Of a stretch of DNA of 37,008 nucleotides, positions 1 to 8,688 are shown in pieces. Origin of the DNA: Nitrospira sp. (GTDB lineage Bacteria; Nitrospirota; Nitrospiria; Nitrospirales; Nitrospiraceae); NCBI GenBank assembly GCA_005116945.1, contig SWDH01000029.1, positions 445,724-482,731 on the forward strand, given 5' to 3'. Below the pieces are notes generated by a model. That model saw nothing but the letters and a program-made list of their open reading frames with translations, was not told where the DNA came from and searched no databases. Made by a program: the position numbers and the translations under genes. Every line of letters begins with the position of its first letter. Position 1 is the first letter of the stretch.

Positions 1-1
1 T

Positions 2-439
2 GTTGCTAAGTTCCTGGGAATCAGCGCAGCGCTGATTATGCTATCGGCCTCAATGGTGGGAGCCGAAGAGAAGGATCCACTCAAGGCGCGTGTTCCGCCT
101 GATCAGATGGCCGACGCGAAGGCCAACAAGAATCCGGTTGCCGCGACCCCGGAGAGTATTGCCAAAGGAAAGGCGCTGTACGAGGGGAAGGGCACCTGCT
201 TCAATTGTCATGGTAAGGAGGGGAATGGTCAGGGCGAGGCCGGTAAGGTGCTGAATCCGAGCCCCCGCGATTTCTCGAACTGCAAATTCCATAAGAAGCG
301 GAAAGATGGCGAACTCTTCTGGATCATCAAGAACGGGAGCGCAGGCACAGGCATGATCTCCTTGACCCCAGCAATCATTTCAGAAGAAGAAGCCTGGACG
401 ATCATCAACTACGAGCGCACCTTCTGTAAAGGCGAGTAG
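2..439 (+). CDS. Periplasmic monohaem cytochrome c (5' end outside window)
   Basis: A small class I c-type cytochrome, probably a periplasmic electron carrier. The reading frame is open to the window edge. The residues before the first in-window ATG (position 38) are hydrophobic and look like the second half of a signal peptide ending near SMVGA-EE, so the true start probably lies upstream and the gene is partial. The haem motif CFNCH is encoded from position 197 and is followed by a glycine-rich stretch. The methionine of GTGMISLTP, about 50 residues later, is the likely sixth ligand. The C-terminal helix (EEEAWTIINYERTF) is the usual last helix of the fold. Two extra cysteines (SNCKF and the C-terminal FCKGE) could form a disulfide. 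The gene stands alone before a strong terminator. The redox partner cannot be read from the sequence. Confidence 0.9.
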   Translation, partial: VAKFLGISAALIMLSASMVGAEEKDPLKARVPPDQMADAKANKNPVAATPESIAKGKALYEGKGTCFNCHGKEGNGQGEAGKVLNPSPRDFSNCKFHKKRKDGELFWIIKNGSAGTGMISLTPAIISEEEAWTIINYERTFCKGE

Positions 440-465
440 TTTCGTCGTCGCGATACGTGTCAAGA

Positions 466-506
466 AAAGAGGGTGGAGGATTCGATCCTCCACCCTCTTT
501 CTTTTT
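466..506 (+). terminator. Intrinsic terminator of the cytochrome gene
   Basis: A perfect 15-bp stem (466-480 with 486-500) closes a 5-nt loop and is followed by CTTTTT. It lies 26 nt after the cytochrome stop codon and is a textbook Rho-independent terminator. Confidence 0.93.
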
Positions 507-524
507 GCGATCGTGTGGTTCTGT

Positions 525-647
525 CAGGATGCTCAAAAAGGTCGTCCAGCAAGGCCGCAGCGAGTGAAGACCTGAGGCGTACCCTTGCGGTACGTTGAGG
601 GTCTGAACGATGCGAGAACGCCGCTGGCGGACTTTTTCAGCATCCTG
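525..647. repeat. Long imperfect palindromic intergenic repeat, copy 1
   Basis: The element starts with CAGGATGCT and ends with the exact reverse complement AGCATCCTG. The two roughly 58-nt arms fold back imperfectly around a short CTTGC loop (583-587), with GGCGTACC opposite GGTACGTT. Its right arm (588-647) recurs at 9319-9378 with two mismatches in 60 bases. It lies between the cytochrome terminator and the 3' end of a minus-strand gene. It has no coding sign; it could be a REP/MITE-like element or a bidirectional transcription stop. Confidence 0.8.
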
Positions 648-651
648 TTAG

Positions 652-2553
652 TCAGTGGGCTTCGGTGCCCTGGATCGCAGCTTGTTTCGTCAATATTAAG
701 GCAGCAGAAGGATCGGTTGGGCTGATTGTTGGTGCAACGAGTGGGCGTTGTTCTTGGTTTCTATAGGTTTTGGAGGCCCAACGTACTTTCTGGCTGAGAT
801 AGGTGACCGCTTCACCGAGTGTCACGTCGCCATTCCGATTTGTGTCGGCTTCGCCACGCAGGGCCCGCAGTAGATAATAGGTGAAGAGGCCATGCCGATG
901 CTGGTCGTCTTCCAACCCCTGCCCGATGCCACTGGTTCCAATGACATGGAGCGTCGAGCTTCCCGTAGGGTTCCATTGTGGGAGCGTGCCCAGGGCAGTT
1001 TTGGCTCGGCTGTCTGGTTCCATGCGCGACACAGCGCCATCGAATAGGAACACCGTCTGTCTTGCATGTAGGCGAGACAGGGCTGCTTCAAAATCCTTGA
1101 TCGGATAGGCCCGTGAAGCGGTCGTGTCGGTTCCATCGTACGGAACCAAGAACGTCTCTCCCGTCAAAGAGACCGAAGCCAGACCAGCGAAATAGATGAT
1201 GACGACTGCGTCTTTGTGTATGCGAGACGGCATCCAGTCCAGCAACGCTTCATCGATGTCCGAGCGTATCGCTTTCCTGTCTTGCAGGAGAAGAATGTTG
1301 GAGGCGGGTACACCACCAAGGGTCTGAAAGTAGTGGGCGACTGATTGAGCATCCGAGGAAGCGAATTTTCTGGATGGGACTTGTCGGCTTCGGTACGAGC
1401 CGATCCCAATTGAGATCAAGTAGGTATGGGGTTGCCTGAATTCGGTGACGGTAGCAGGGAGGTCGTCCACATCGTCGACGGTAATGCCGGTTGGTTGAAT
1501 TGCCAGTGCTAGGGTTTGTGGCGGTGGCTGCGTATGAGTTCCAGAGTCAGAGACCGCCACATAGATTTCCGCTTTTTCCGGTTGGAGGGATTGAGGTATC
1601 GTCGCCGCAAATTCCATCGAGCGGGATTGGCCCGCTTGCAGTCGTCCGATCGACAGCGTCGTCGTTGGAAACTGGGCAAGTAGCGAGGCGGTTCCCGTTA
1701 GGACCGCCGTGATACCCTGAAGTTCCTGTTCTCCTCGGTTCATGAGATCGACGCGCACCCGAATGCGCTCGCCTCCTTCAAAGACTAAATTGCTGTTTTC
1801 ATCCAGCACTGTGGCTTTAAACATGAGTGCCGATGGAGTGCCTTGGGCCGGTGTGGCCGTTGCCGGTGGAACCGGTCTGAGGGGTGCTGCTGCCACCGGT
1901 GCGGGACCGGATCCATCCGTCGCGGCCAACTGGGTTCTGATAGCGCGCATGACTTGTGTCGAGAGGGCGATTCCCGCGTCATGGACGAATTCCCTCATAT
2001 TGCCATAATCGCATCGGCGCGGGGTCGGTTCGAGAATAAGGCGTTGGTTGTGCTCGATGGAAACATTTTGCCTGCCAAGCTCTCTTCCCCCGCCATCCTT
2101 CAGGGTGACAAGCGCCTCGATAGTCATGTCTGCGGGTACCCGATCGTAGACATGATCGGCCCAAAGTTTGAGGCCAGAGCGTTGGAGTGTGACGATGATC
2201 TCTTTGTCGGACAGGATCTGCGCGGGGGGTCCATCGTCGACGGTTACAGCCCTAAAGTTTTTGGAGGCCGCGTCAATCATCAGTGATTCAATTTCTTCAC
2301 CCACGTTGAGTGCATGGGGGCTATTGCACCCATCAATGTATTGCATGGTGAGGTTCGTGAAGGAGGGGTCGAAGGTCAGCTTGACGGAGTTGGCCAGCCG
2401 TGGGCCCAAGTCCGGTAAAGGGGTCCGGTGCAGCACCGACGTCACCTTTTCGCATCCGGACAGTCCACCGGCTATGATGAGCAGAAACAAGAGGATGGCC
2501 CATCGTATGGTGAGTTGCTGCGGAAAGCCTGTTGGGTGCCGTTCAATGGCCAT
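652..2553 (-). CDS. Lipoprotein with degenerate caspase-like (peptidase C14) domain
   Basis: A 633-residue envelope protein. Residues 17-34 form a lipoprotein signal with lipobox LSGC (Cys34). Residues 35-210 are of unknown fold, followed by a Pro/Ala linker (215-240). Residues 243-355 look like a beta-sandwich resembling CARDB-type adhesion modules. Residues 376-590 match the caspase/metacaspase p20 layout: GIGSYR start, DAQSVAHYFQTLGG, a YF-G strand, and the late block HGLFTYYLLRALRGEADTNRNGDVT. The catalytic dyad is missing: the usual YFSGHG reads YFAGLAS (454-460), and the usual LDACYSG reads FLFDGAVSR (502-510). It is therefore probably a non-catalytic binding or scaffold protein. The start was chosen because it gives a complete lipoprotein signal; the ribosome site is weak. 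No neighbour on the same strand suggests a partner. Confidence 0.78.
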   Translation of the reverse strand: MAIERHPTGFPQQLTIRWAILLFLLIIAGGLSGCEKVTSVLHRTPLPDLGPRLANSVKLTFDPSFTNLTMQYIDGCNSPHALNVGEEIESLMIDAASKNFRAVTVDDGPPAQILSDKEIIVTLQRSGLKLWADHVYDRVPADMTIEALVTLKDGGGRELGRQNVSIEHNQRLILEPTPRRCDYGNMREFVHDAGIALSTQVMRAIRTQLAATDGSGPAPVAAAPLRPVPPATATPAQGTPSALMFKATVLDENSNLVFEGGERIRVRVDLMNRGEQELQGITAVLTGTASLLAQFPTTTLSIGRLQAGQSRSMEFAATIPQSLQPEKAEIYVAVSDSGTHTQPPPQTLALAIQPTGITVDDVDDLPATVTEFRQPHTYLISIGIGSYRSRQVPSRKFASSDAQSVAHYFQTLGGVPASNILLLQDRKAIRSDIDEALLDWMPSRIHKDAVVIIYFAGLASVSLTGETFLVPYDGTDTTASRAYPIKDFEAALSRLHARQTVFLFDGAVSRMEPDSRAKTALGTLPQWNPTGSSTLHVIGTSGIGQGLEDDQHRHGLFTYYLLRALRGEADTNRNGDVTLGEAVTYLSQKVRWASKTYRNQEQRPLVAPTISPTDPSAALILTKQAAIQGTEAH

Positions 2554-2829
2554 GATGAAACAGTCTGGCGTGACCGGAGTTCAAACCCGATTTCGAATCG
2601 ATAGATGAGGCTGAATGTAGCAGGGCTTAGGGCGTTTTGCGAGCCGGTGAATCCATAGATATCGTGCAGAACAGCTGAAGTCCGTCGGGTGAATTTTTGG
2701 AGAACACACCTTTTGGTAGTGTTGCAAGGGGAGGGTTCCGCCCACTTGACAGATCTGCTGACGGGGGGCGAACGTACAACAGTGGAGAATGAAGCGGCGG
2801 AGGAAGCTCTGCAGGGTCTGAGGTGAGGA

Positions 2830-3573
2830 ATGCGTCGTCGGCTTATTCAATTCAGCCTGATGCTCAGCGCAGTATTATTCGTGTCTTGTGCTTCCGCTGT
2901 TCCACCGGCACGGATTGGCGAGTATGTGTCCTCATGGCGTCAGGTCAGCAGCGAAGCGTTCACGAAGATCGAACAACGTCCCTTACAGGCAGGACTTGTC
3001 ATGGTGTCAGATACGGCGGAGCCGGGCGCGGCTCCGAATCTGCCGGAAGAGGCGCTGGTTCGCCTCGGCGAAAGTTTGCGACGGGATCTTGGCCGTGCGA
3101 TTCCTATTGCGATTACAGAGATACTCTCAGCGGACGGTATCGGGCCGCGGTCGCAGCGAAATGTGGCCCAGTTCGCAGAATTAGGGCAGCAACGTGGGTT
3201 CGACTATCTGGCTGTTGTGGTCGTCTCCAGCACTGAACAGGAATATCCCGTCACCCTCTCTCTCGGATTGACCACGCATGCACAGCCTGGATTTCGTCGA
3301 GACAACTGGTCGCTGCTGGAGTTCGTTCTATTGGATTTGAAGCAGCATCAGGTCGTCGCGCAGGCTGAGGGACGGGGTTGGGCTACCCTGGATCGCCCGA
3401 GTGCGCCAGGGATCGATCAATGGTACCCAGCGATCTTCTTGCGTCCACAGGATGAGCGGCGTATCTGGCCTCCGACGTATGAGGGCGCGCCGAATACGCT
3501 GCGAGTGGTGTCCTTTGAGCAAGCGGCTCAGCGGCTGGTGTTGAAACTGCGCAATGTGTGGCGTGGGGTATGA
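2830..3573 (+). CDS. Putative lipoprotein of unknown function
   Basis: A 247-residue protein that I do not recognise. The first 20 residues are a basic then hydrophobic signal ending LFVSC, so Cys20 is a likely lipidation site. The rest alternates alpha and beta: a helix RLGESLRRDLGRAI, a hydrophobic strand DYLAVVVVSS, a strand pair around SLLEFVLLDLKQHQVVAQAEGRGWATL, and a C-terminal helix. This pattern resembles periplasmic lipoproteins that report on or assemble envelope complexes, but no family is certain. A purine-rich ribosome site (GAGGTGAGG) sits just before the ATG. It is divergent from the caspase-like lipoprotein gene, with a 276-nt spacer in which I see no clear element. Confidence 0.75.
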   Translation: MRRRLIQFSLMLSAVLFVSCASAVPPARIGEYVSSWRQVSSEAFTKIEQRPLQAGLVMVSDTAEPGAAPNLPEEALVRLGESLRRDLGRAIPIAITEILSADGIGPRSQRNVAQFAELGQQRGFDYLAVVVVSSTEQEYPVTLSLGLTTHAQPGFRRDNWSLLEFVLLDLKQHQVVAQAEGRGWATLDRPSAPGIDQWYPAIFLRPQDERRIWPPTYEGAPNTLRVVSFEQAAQRLVLKLRNVWRGV

Positions 3574-3686
3574 GAGTCCGAATCGGCGACTCGAAAGAAT
3601 ACATAGTAGCCAAGGTGCGTCAGGGCCCTGGTGAATCGTTCCCTTTGGACTGTGTCCGGTGAGGTTCTAACGGAGGCTATTAGTCT

Positions 3687-3716
3687 TTGAAGCCCTCGGA
3701 ATGGATAGTGTACAAT
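3687..3716 (+). promoter_or_regulatory. Sigma-70-like promoter for the HtrA gene
   Basis: A TTGAAG -35 hexamer (3687-3692) and a TACAAT -10 hexamer (3711-3716) are separated by 18 nt. Transcription would start near 3723. That rules out an upstream ATG at 3701 and supports translation from the ATG at 3767. Confidence 0.6.
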
Positions 3717-3766
3717 GCATCGTTCAGCTCATGTCCTGTTGGATAACCCTGTGGAGGAACGCTGAT

Positions 3767-5284
3767 ATGGTCATCCGGAGTCGCGTAAGGAATATTCGAG
3801 GTCTTGTGACAGGTATCGGTCTGATCATGAGTGTGGTGGCTTGTACAGGTTTGCCTAGTGAGCCGACAGCGTTGGCTGCCGGGGTTCCGGCCGGGGGGAT
3901 GCAGGGGTTTTCAGACATTGTCAAAAAGGTGACGCCTGCGGTCGTGAATATTGCCGTCACCGGTGGTGGGGAAGGGAGGGGTCGAGGCCGAAAGTCGCCG
4001 GTACCGCCAGGTCCCTTTGGTGGACCCCCGGGTGAAGAGGCGCCGGAGGGTGAACTTCCGACTCCTCCGCCGATGCCTCCGGGTGGAGGCCATGGCCGTC
4101 CTGATCAAAGCGCCGGGTCCGGCGTGGTTTTCGATTCGAACGGATTTATCGTGACGAATAATCACGTCGTCGAGGGCGCCACGCAGATTACCGTCACGCT
4201 GAGCGATCGCCGAGAATTCAGTGCGAAAGTGGTAGGGACCGATCCGAAGACGGATTTGGCGGTGGTGAAGATCGAAGCGAAAGACCTCCCATCTTTAAAA
4301 TGGGCTGAGTATGAGAAATTAGAGGTCGGTGATCTTGTATTGGCAGTCGGCAGTCCGTTTGGACTGAGTTCCACCGTGACGCTGGGCATCATCAGCGCCT
4401 TGGGGCGGGGCAATGTCGGGATTGCAGACTATGAAGATTTCATTCAGACCGACGCCGCGATTAATCCCGGCAATTCCGGCGGGGCGTTGGTCAATGTGAA
4501 TGGCGAACTCATCGGAATCAATACTGCCATCTTCTCCAGGACGGGTGGGTCGGAGGGGATTGGGTTTGCCATTCCCAGCAGCATTGCGTTGGATATCGTC
4601 GACAGCCTACAGAAGACCGGCAAGGTTGTCCGGGGCTGGATGGGTGTCGCCATTCAAGAAATTACGCCGGCATTGGCCAAATCCTTCAAGCTCCCGGAAC
4701 AGCGCAAAGGCGTATTGATCAGCGACGTGAATGAGAGTGGTCCTTCGCATGCTGCGGGTGTGAAGCGCGGTGATGTAGTGATCGCGTTCAACGGAAAAGA
4801 AGTCCAGAATGTGAGTCAGTTGCGCAACCTCGTCGCGCGTACGATGGTTGGTAAGGATGCGCAGGTCAAGGTGTTGCGAGACGGGAAGGAGCAGACAATC
4901 GCTGTGAAGGTGGCGGAGCGGCCGACGGATGAGATGTTGGCGAAAAAAGAGCCGGCATCTCCTAAGGAACCGGTCGAAACGGCGAAGTTGCCTGATAATG
5001 TCTTGGCGTCCATTCGAGTGCAGGGCTTGGATGCGGCCACGATGAGTCAATTGAATATCCCGGCGAAGATGACGGGTGTCGTTGTGACATCAGTCGAGGG
5101 CGGTGGCTCTGCAGAAGCAGCGGGCCTGCAGCGTGGCGATGTGATTCAGGAAGTGAACCATGAAGTCGTGAAGACACTCGAAGACTACCAGCGCGCTTCA
5201 AGTAAGCTGAAAAAAGATGAGTTGGCTGTCCTGCTTCTCAGCCGGCAGGGGAACAGCTTGTTTGTTGCAGTCAATCCCAAATAA
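3767..5284 (+). CDS. degP: Do/HtrA-family periplasmic serine protease with two PDZ domains
   Basis: A periplasmic quality-control protease of the DegP/DegQ type, 505 residues from the chosen start. GGAGG lies about 9 nt before this ATG, and a promoter -10 box lies upstream of it. Residues 1-26 are a signal; SVVAC (Cys26) could be a lipobox, and an AlaXAla site follows at TALAA. A Gly/Pro-rich linker covers about 65-105, longer than in E. coli DegP. The chymotrypsin-like domain has the full triad: His133 in NNHVVEG, Asp163 in TDLAVVKI and Ser237 in GNSGGALV. The first PDZ starts near GWMGVAIQEI and the second near RVQGLDAATM; both carry typical AGxxxGDV loops. The length is normal for the family. 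Which paralogue (DegP, DegQ or DegS) it matches best cannot be decided here; the symbol is used in the broad sense. Confidence 0.93.
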   Translation: MVIRSRVRNIRGLVTGIGLIMSVVACTGLPSEPTALAAGVPAGGMQGFSDIVKKVTPAVVNIAVTGGGEGRGRGRKSPVPPGPFGGPPGEEAPEGELPTPPPMPPGGGHGRPDQSAGSGVVFDSNGFIVTNNHVVEGATQITVTLSDRREFSAKVVGTDPKTDLAVVKIEAKDLPSLKWAEYEKLEVGDLVLAVGSPFGLSSTVTLGIISALGRGNVGIADYEDFIQTDAAINPGNSGGALVNVNGELIGINTAIFSRTGGSEGIGFAIPSSIALDIVDSLQKTGKVVRGWMGVAIQEITPALAKSFKLPEQRKGVLISDVNESGPSHAAGVKRGDVVIAFNGKEVQNVSQLRNLVARTMVGKDAQVKVLRDGKEQTIAVKVAERPTDEMLAKKEPASPKEPVETAKLPDNVLASIRVQGLDAATMSQLNIPAKMTGVVVTSVEGGGSAEAAGLQRGDVIQEVNHEVVKTLEDYQRASSKLKKDELAVLLLSRQGNSLFVAVNPK

Positions 5285-5294
5285 TAGGCATGAC

Positions 5295-5335
5295 GCTAGC
5301 GGGGACCGCTCGGATACCGAGCGGTCCCCGCTAGC
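5295..5335. terminator. Perfect 19-bp hairpin between degP and tatC, no U-tract
   Basis: A flawless 19-bp inverted repeat (5295-5313 with 5317-5335) closes a 3-nt ATA loop and starts 11 nt after the degP stop. No T-run follows on either strand, so it is not a standard intrinsic terminator. It could be a Rho-assisted stop, an mRNA 3'-end stabiliser or a protein site. It separates degP from tatC. Confidence 0.55.
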
Positions 5336-5354
5336 CATCGGATGAACGGATCGT

Positions 5355-6299
5355 ATGTCCAACGGCCCGAATTCACTTTATCAGTGGCTGCAGGATACGA
5401 TCTTCAAGCCGCTGGAAGATAAGAAAATGCCGGTCATGGAGCACCTCGTGGAGCTTCAAGTCCGGCTGACACGAGTGGCCATCATTACCGCTGTGGTGTT
5501 TGCCGGCACATTTTTCTATGCCGACACGTTGGTCAAGTGGCTTCGCATTCCCCTTCAAAACATGTTTATGTTGGGTTCTTTGTCGTGGGTGCCGACCGAT
5601 CTGCCCACTGTCCCGTTCGTCTTCCTTGCGCCGGCTGAAGCGTTATGGCAGAACGTCAAGGTCGCCGGGCTCTTTGCCGTCGTTGCCGCGACCCCCTACA
5701 TTTTGTTTGAGATCTGGCAATTCGTCGTGCCGGGCCTCCATGCCCAGGAGCGGCGCTTTGTCGCCCCGTTTGTGATGCTGACCGCCGTCGCCTTTTACGC
5801 AGGCGTCGGTTTTGCCTTTTTCTTCGTGCTGCCGTTTGCGCTGAATTTCTTGATCGCCTATGGCGTCAACGCCGGCTTCGTTCCTCAGATCTCCATCGCG
5901 CAGTATGTCGGGTTTGCTCTCTGGTTCTTGATGGTATTCGGGCTGATTTTTGAAGTCCCACTGGCGATCACACTCATGGCGAAACTAGGGTGGGTCGATG
6001 CGCCGTTTCTGATTCGATATTGGAAATGGGCGTTGCTGGGATCCTTTGTGATTGCCGCAATTCTGACACCGACGCCTGACCCGTTTAATCAAGCGCTCAT
6101 GGCGGGCCCGATGTTTCTTCTGTACTGGGTTGGGATTTTCGGTGCGAAGTATTTCGGTAAGACTAAACCAGTCGCAGATGGTCAAGCTGGTGTTCCTGCA
6201 GTCGCAATGGCTACGGCAGGAGCCGGGACCGCGTCCCCAAGTGCGATGTCGAAGTCCTCAGGCGGGGACTATGTTGGCGTGCCGACAGATCGACGATGA
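5355..6299 (+). CDS. tatC: Sec-independent protein translocase TatC
   Basis: The polytopic receptor of the twin-arginine pathway, which binds RR signal peptides of folded, often cofactor-containing proteins. The family signatures are all visible: N-terminal EHLVELQVRLTR, an FGLIFEVPLAI segment in the fourth helix region, and ILTPTPDPFNQALMAGPM near the end, followed by a last membrane helix. Six membrane segments fit the family. It is longer than usual (314 residues against about 250): the N-terminus has about 25 extra residues and the C-terminus a 45-residue Ala/Gly/Ser tail. No tatA or tatB is encoded beside it. It is followed directly by an Fe-S carrier ATPase and molybdenum-cofactor genes, which fits export of molybdoenzymes. 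The ribosome site before the ATG is weak. Confidence 0.95.
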   Translation: MSNGPNSLYQWLQDTIFKPLEDKKMPVMEHLVELQVRLTRVAIITAVVFAGTFFYADTLVKWLRIPLQNMFMLGSLSWVPTDLPTVPFVFLAPAEALWQNVKVAGLFAVVAATPYILFEIWQFVVPGLHAQERRFVAPFVMLTAVAFYAGVGFAFFFVLPFALNFLIAYGVNAGFVPQISIAQYVGFALWFLMVFGLIFEVPLAITLMAKLGWVDAPFLIRYWKWALLGSFVIAAILTPTPDPFNQALMAGPMFLLYWVGIFGAKYFGKTKPVADGQAGVPAVAMATAGAGTASPSAMSKSSGGDYVGVPTDRR

Positions 6300-6350
6300 T
6301 GACCGGCCTTACAGGTAGATCGAACGTGATGTCTCACCAAAGGAACAAGC

Positions 6351-7304
6351 ATGGCGCGTGAATTAAATGTGATTCAACCTCCCAGTTCCGGTGGCAGCGA
6401 TGCCTGTGTGTATATGTGGGCCTGCGCGATCTGCGACGAAAATGAAACGTGTCAGAAGGACAAGGAGGGGCACAGTCGCTGGTTGGTGGCCAAACGGATG
6501 GAACGGATTGAATACAAAGTGCTCATCATGAGCAATAAGGGTGGAGTCGGAAAGAGTACCTGTACGACGAACCTTGCCGTGAGTCTCGCACTCAAAGGGT
6601 GGCATGTCGGCATTTGCGATATGGACATCCATGGCCCGAACATTCCCAAGATGGTGGGCGCCGAAGGGCAGAAGCTCAAGATCAGCAGCTCGGGCGGAAT
6701 CATTCCCTTCCAGGCGTACAACCTCAAGATTGCATCGATGTCTTTCTTATTGCAGAATTCTGACGATCCGATCATCTGGCGCGATGCGTACAAGTATGAG
6801 TTCATCAACCAGCTCTTGGGCGGTGTCGAGTGGCAGGATCTCAATTTTTTGTTTGTCGACCTTCCTCCAGGGACCGGCAACGAATCGGTCACGACCATCG
6901 ACCTGCTTGGCAATGTCAGCGGTGCGGTGATCGTGACGACGCCGCAGGAAGTGGCTCTCTTAGATTCACGCAAGTCGGTCACCTTCTGCAAAGACAGTGA
7001 AGTGCCGATTATTGGGATTGTTGAAAATATGAGCGGGCTCGAGTGTCCCCATTGCCACAATCATATTGAGGTGTTCAGAAAGGGAGGCGGAGAAGCGTCT
7101 GCATTGGATATGGGTGTGCCCTTCCTCGGGCGGATTCCGCTCGATCCCGATGTCGTGATCCAGTCCGATGCCGGTGAGCCGTTTGCGATGTTCAATTCCG
7201 ATACGGCGACGGCCGAGTGTTATCACGAGATTGCAAACAAGGTCGAAGCGTTCTGCAAGAAGCGCGGGTCCCTCGTGAATGTTGGATCTCGGCAGGCGCA
7301 CTGA
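6351..7304 (+). CDS. Mrp/Nbp35-type Fe-S cluster carrier P-loop ATPase
   Basis: A cytoplasmic MinD-like ATPase of the Mrp/ApbC/Nbp35 family, which carries and delivers Fe-S clusters. The deviant Walker A motif KGGVGKST is at 63-70, with family blocks DMDIHGPNIPKM and VDLPPGTGNE. The C-terminal cluster-bridging pair is CPHC (Cys232, Cys235). The N-terminus holds four further cysteines (19, 25, 28, 34) spaced CX5CX2CX5C. That recalls the N-terminal ferredoxin-like cluster of eukaryotic and archaeal Nbp35 rather than plain bacterial Mrp, which usually starts with a DUF59 domain that is absent here. AAAGGA precedes the ATG. It lies between tatC and moeA, all on the same strand, so a role in maturing exported Mo/Fe-S enzymes is likely but inferred. 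Confidence 0.9.
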   Translation: MARELNVIQPPSSGGSDACVYMWACAICDENETCQKDKEGHSRWLVAKRMERIEYKVLIMSNKGGVGKSTCTTNLAVSLALKGWHVGICDMDIHGPNIPKMVGAEGQKLKISSSGGIIPFQAYNLKIASMSFLLQNSDDPIIWRDAYKYEFINQLLGGVEWQDLNFLFVDLPPGTGNESVTTIDLLGNVSGAVIVTTPQEVALLDSRKSVTFCKDSEVPIIGIVENMSGLECPHCHNHIEVFRKGGGEASALDMGVPFLGRIPLDPDVVIQSDAGEPFAMFNSDTATAECYHEIANKVEAFCKKRGSLVNVGSRQAH

Positions 7305-7316
7305 GAAGGGGAAAAG

Positions 7317-8615
7317 GTGAAAGCGATAGACGCAACACAGGGGCTTACGCAGTTGGAGGAGGCGCAACGGATTGTGTTGGAGTCTACGCCGATCCTGGGC
7401 TTGGAGAAAATTTCGATCCTTGATGGGCTGGGTCGTGTCCTTGGCGAGGATATTGTGGCGGAACGGGACAATCCACCCTGGGACAACAGCGCGATGGATG
7501 GATTCGCGGTGCGGTGGGAGGATATCAAGCAGGAGCATGCCATTCAGAAAACGGTCACGCTCACAGTCATCGAGGATGTGGCGGCGGGAAAGATGCCGTC
7601 AAAATCCGTCGGCGCGAGGCAGGCGATTCGCATCATGACCGGGGCTCCGCTCCCGAAGGGGGCAGATACGGTTTTGAAGGTGGAGGATACTGAGCATACA
7701 CCGGACTCCGTGCGCGTCTTCAAACTGGAACAACAGGGCGCCAACGTTCGGCCTCAAGGTGAAGACGTCAAGAAGGGTGAGTGTATTATCGGCAAGGGGA
7801 CCAGAATTCGTCCTGGTGAAGCGGGGATGTTGGCGATCCTCGCCAAGTCGTTCATCTTTGCCTATCAACGACCTCGTGTGGCGATTCTTTCGACCGGTGA
7901 CGAACTGGCTGACTTGGACGAGCGATTCAGCGAGGAGAAAATCATCAACTCCAATAGCTATGGGATTGCGGCAGCGGTGCAGGAGGCGGGTGGCATTCCC
8001 CTGCTACTGGGGATTGCGCGGGATACGCCTGCTGCGTTGAAAGACAAGATTTCGCAGGGGCTAACGGCGGATATTCTCGTGCTGTCCGGTGGTGTGTCGA
8101 TGGGCGACTACGATTTCACGAAAGCAGTGTTCCAGGAGCTGGGTGCAGCCATGAATTTCTGGAAGTTAGCGATCCGGCCTGGACAGCCGCTTGCCTTCGG
8201 CAAGATTCAGGGCAAGCTGGCGTTCGGCTTGCCGGGGAATCCCGTGTCCTCCATGGTGACGTTCGAACAACTAGTCCGACCGGCCATGCTGAAAATGAGC
8301 GGGCACCGGAGCTATGGTCGTCCGGTTGTGCAGGCGATCTTCCAGGAGAAATTTTCCAAACGGACGGATCGGCGTCACTTTCTCCGCGGGGTGCTTACAC
8401 GAGAAGAGGGGGTTTTCAAGGTTCGCACGACCGGGGCGCAGGGATCCGGGATATTGACGTCTATGGTGAAGGCCAATTGTTTGATCGATATACCGGTCGA
8501 AGTCGAACGCGTGAATCCGGGTGATCTTGTCTCGGTGCAACTGCTGAGCGGGGAAGCGTGGATCACCCATGCCGATCCGGCCCAGACGAGTGGGCATCCC
8601 CTTTCATGTTGCTGA
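7317..8615 (+). CDS. moeA: Molybdopterin molybdenumtransferase MoeA
   Basis: Inserts molybdate into adenylylated molybdopterin, the last step of molybdenum-cofactor synthesis. Recognisable blocks are the N-terminal PPWDNSAMDGFAVR, the central STGDEL, the MPT-binding loop LSGGVSMGDYDF, and FGLPGNPVSSMVTFEQ before the C-terminal domain IV. The 432-residue length is slightly above the family norm, with a short C-terminal extension rich in polar residues. Translation starts at a GTG with AAGGGG about 5 nt upstream, 12 nt after the preceding stop, so it is probably translated from the same message as the Fe-S carrier gene. It is followed by mobB. Confidence 0.95.
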   Translation: MKAIDATQGLTQLEEAQRIVLESTPILGLEKISILDGLGRVLGEDIVAERDNPPWDNSAMDGFAVRWEDIKQEHAIQKTVTLTVIEDVAAGKMPSKSVGARQAIRIMTGAPLPKGADTVLKVEDTEHTPDSVRVFKLEQQGANVRPQGEDVKKGECIIGKGTRIRPGEAGMLAILAKSFIFAYQRPRVAILSTGDELADLDERFSEEKIINSNSYGIAAAVQEAGGIPLLLGIARDTPAALKDKISQGLTADILVLSGGVSMGDYDFTKAVFQELGAAMNFWKLAIRPGQPLAFGKIQGKLAFGLPGNPVSSMVTFEQLVRPAMLKMSGHRSYGRPVVQAIFQEKFSKRTDRRHFLRGVLTREEGVFKVRTTGAQGSGILTSMVKANCLIDIPVEVERVNPGDLVSVQLLSGEAWITHADPAQTSGHPLSCC

Positions 8616-8688
8616 AGATAACGGTGAGCAGCGCTGAGGGGCTTCCGTATATGGTTGATCGGTCCTGACAACGAAGGGCTCTTTTTGT

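Noticed and set aside
3701-3766. Longer HtrA start at the ATG at 3701
   Set aside because: It lies upstream of the -10 box at 3711-3716 and adds a non-signal extension; the ATG at 3767 has a ribosome site and leads straight into a signal peptide.
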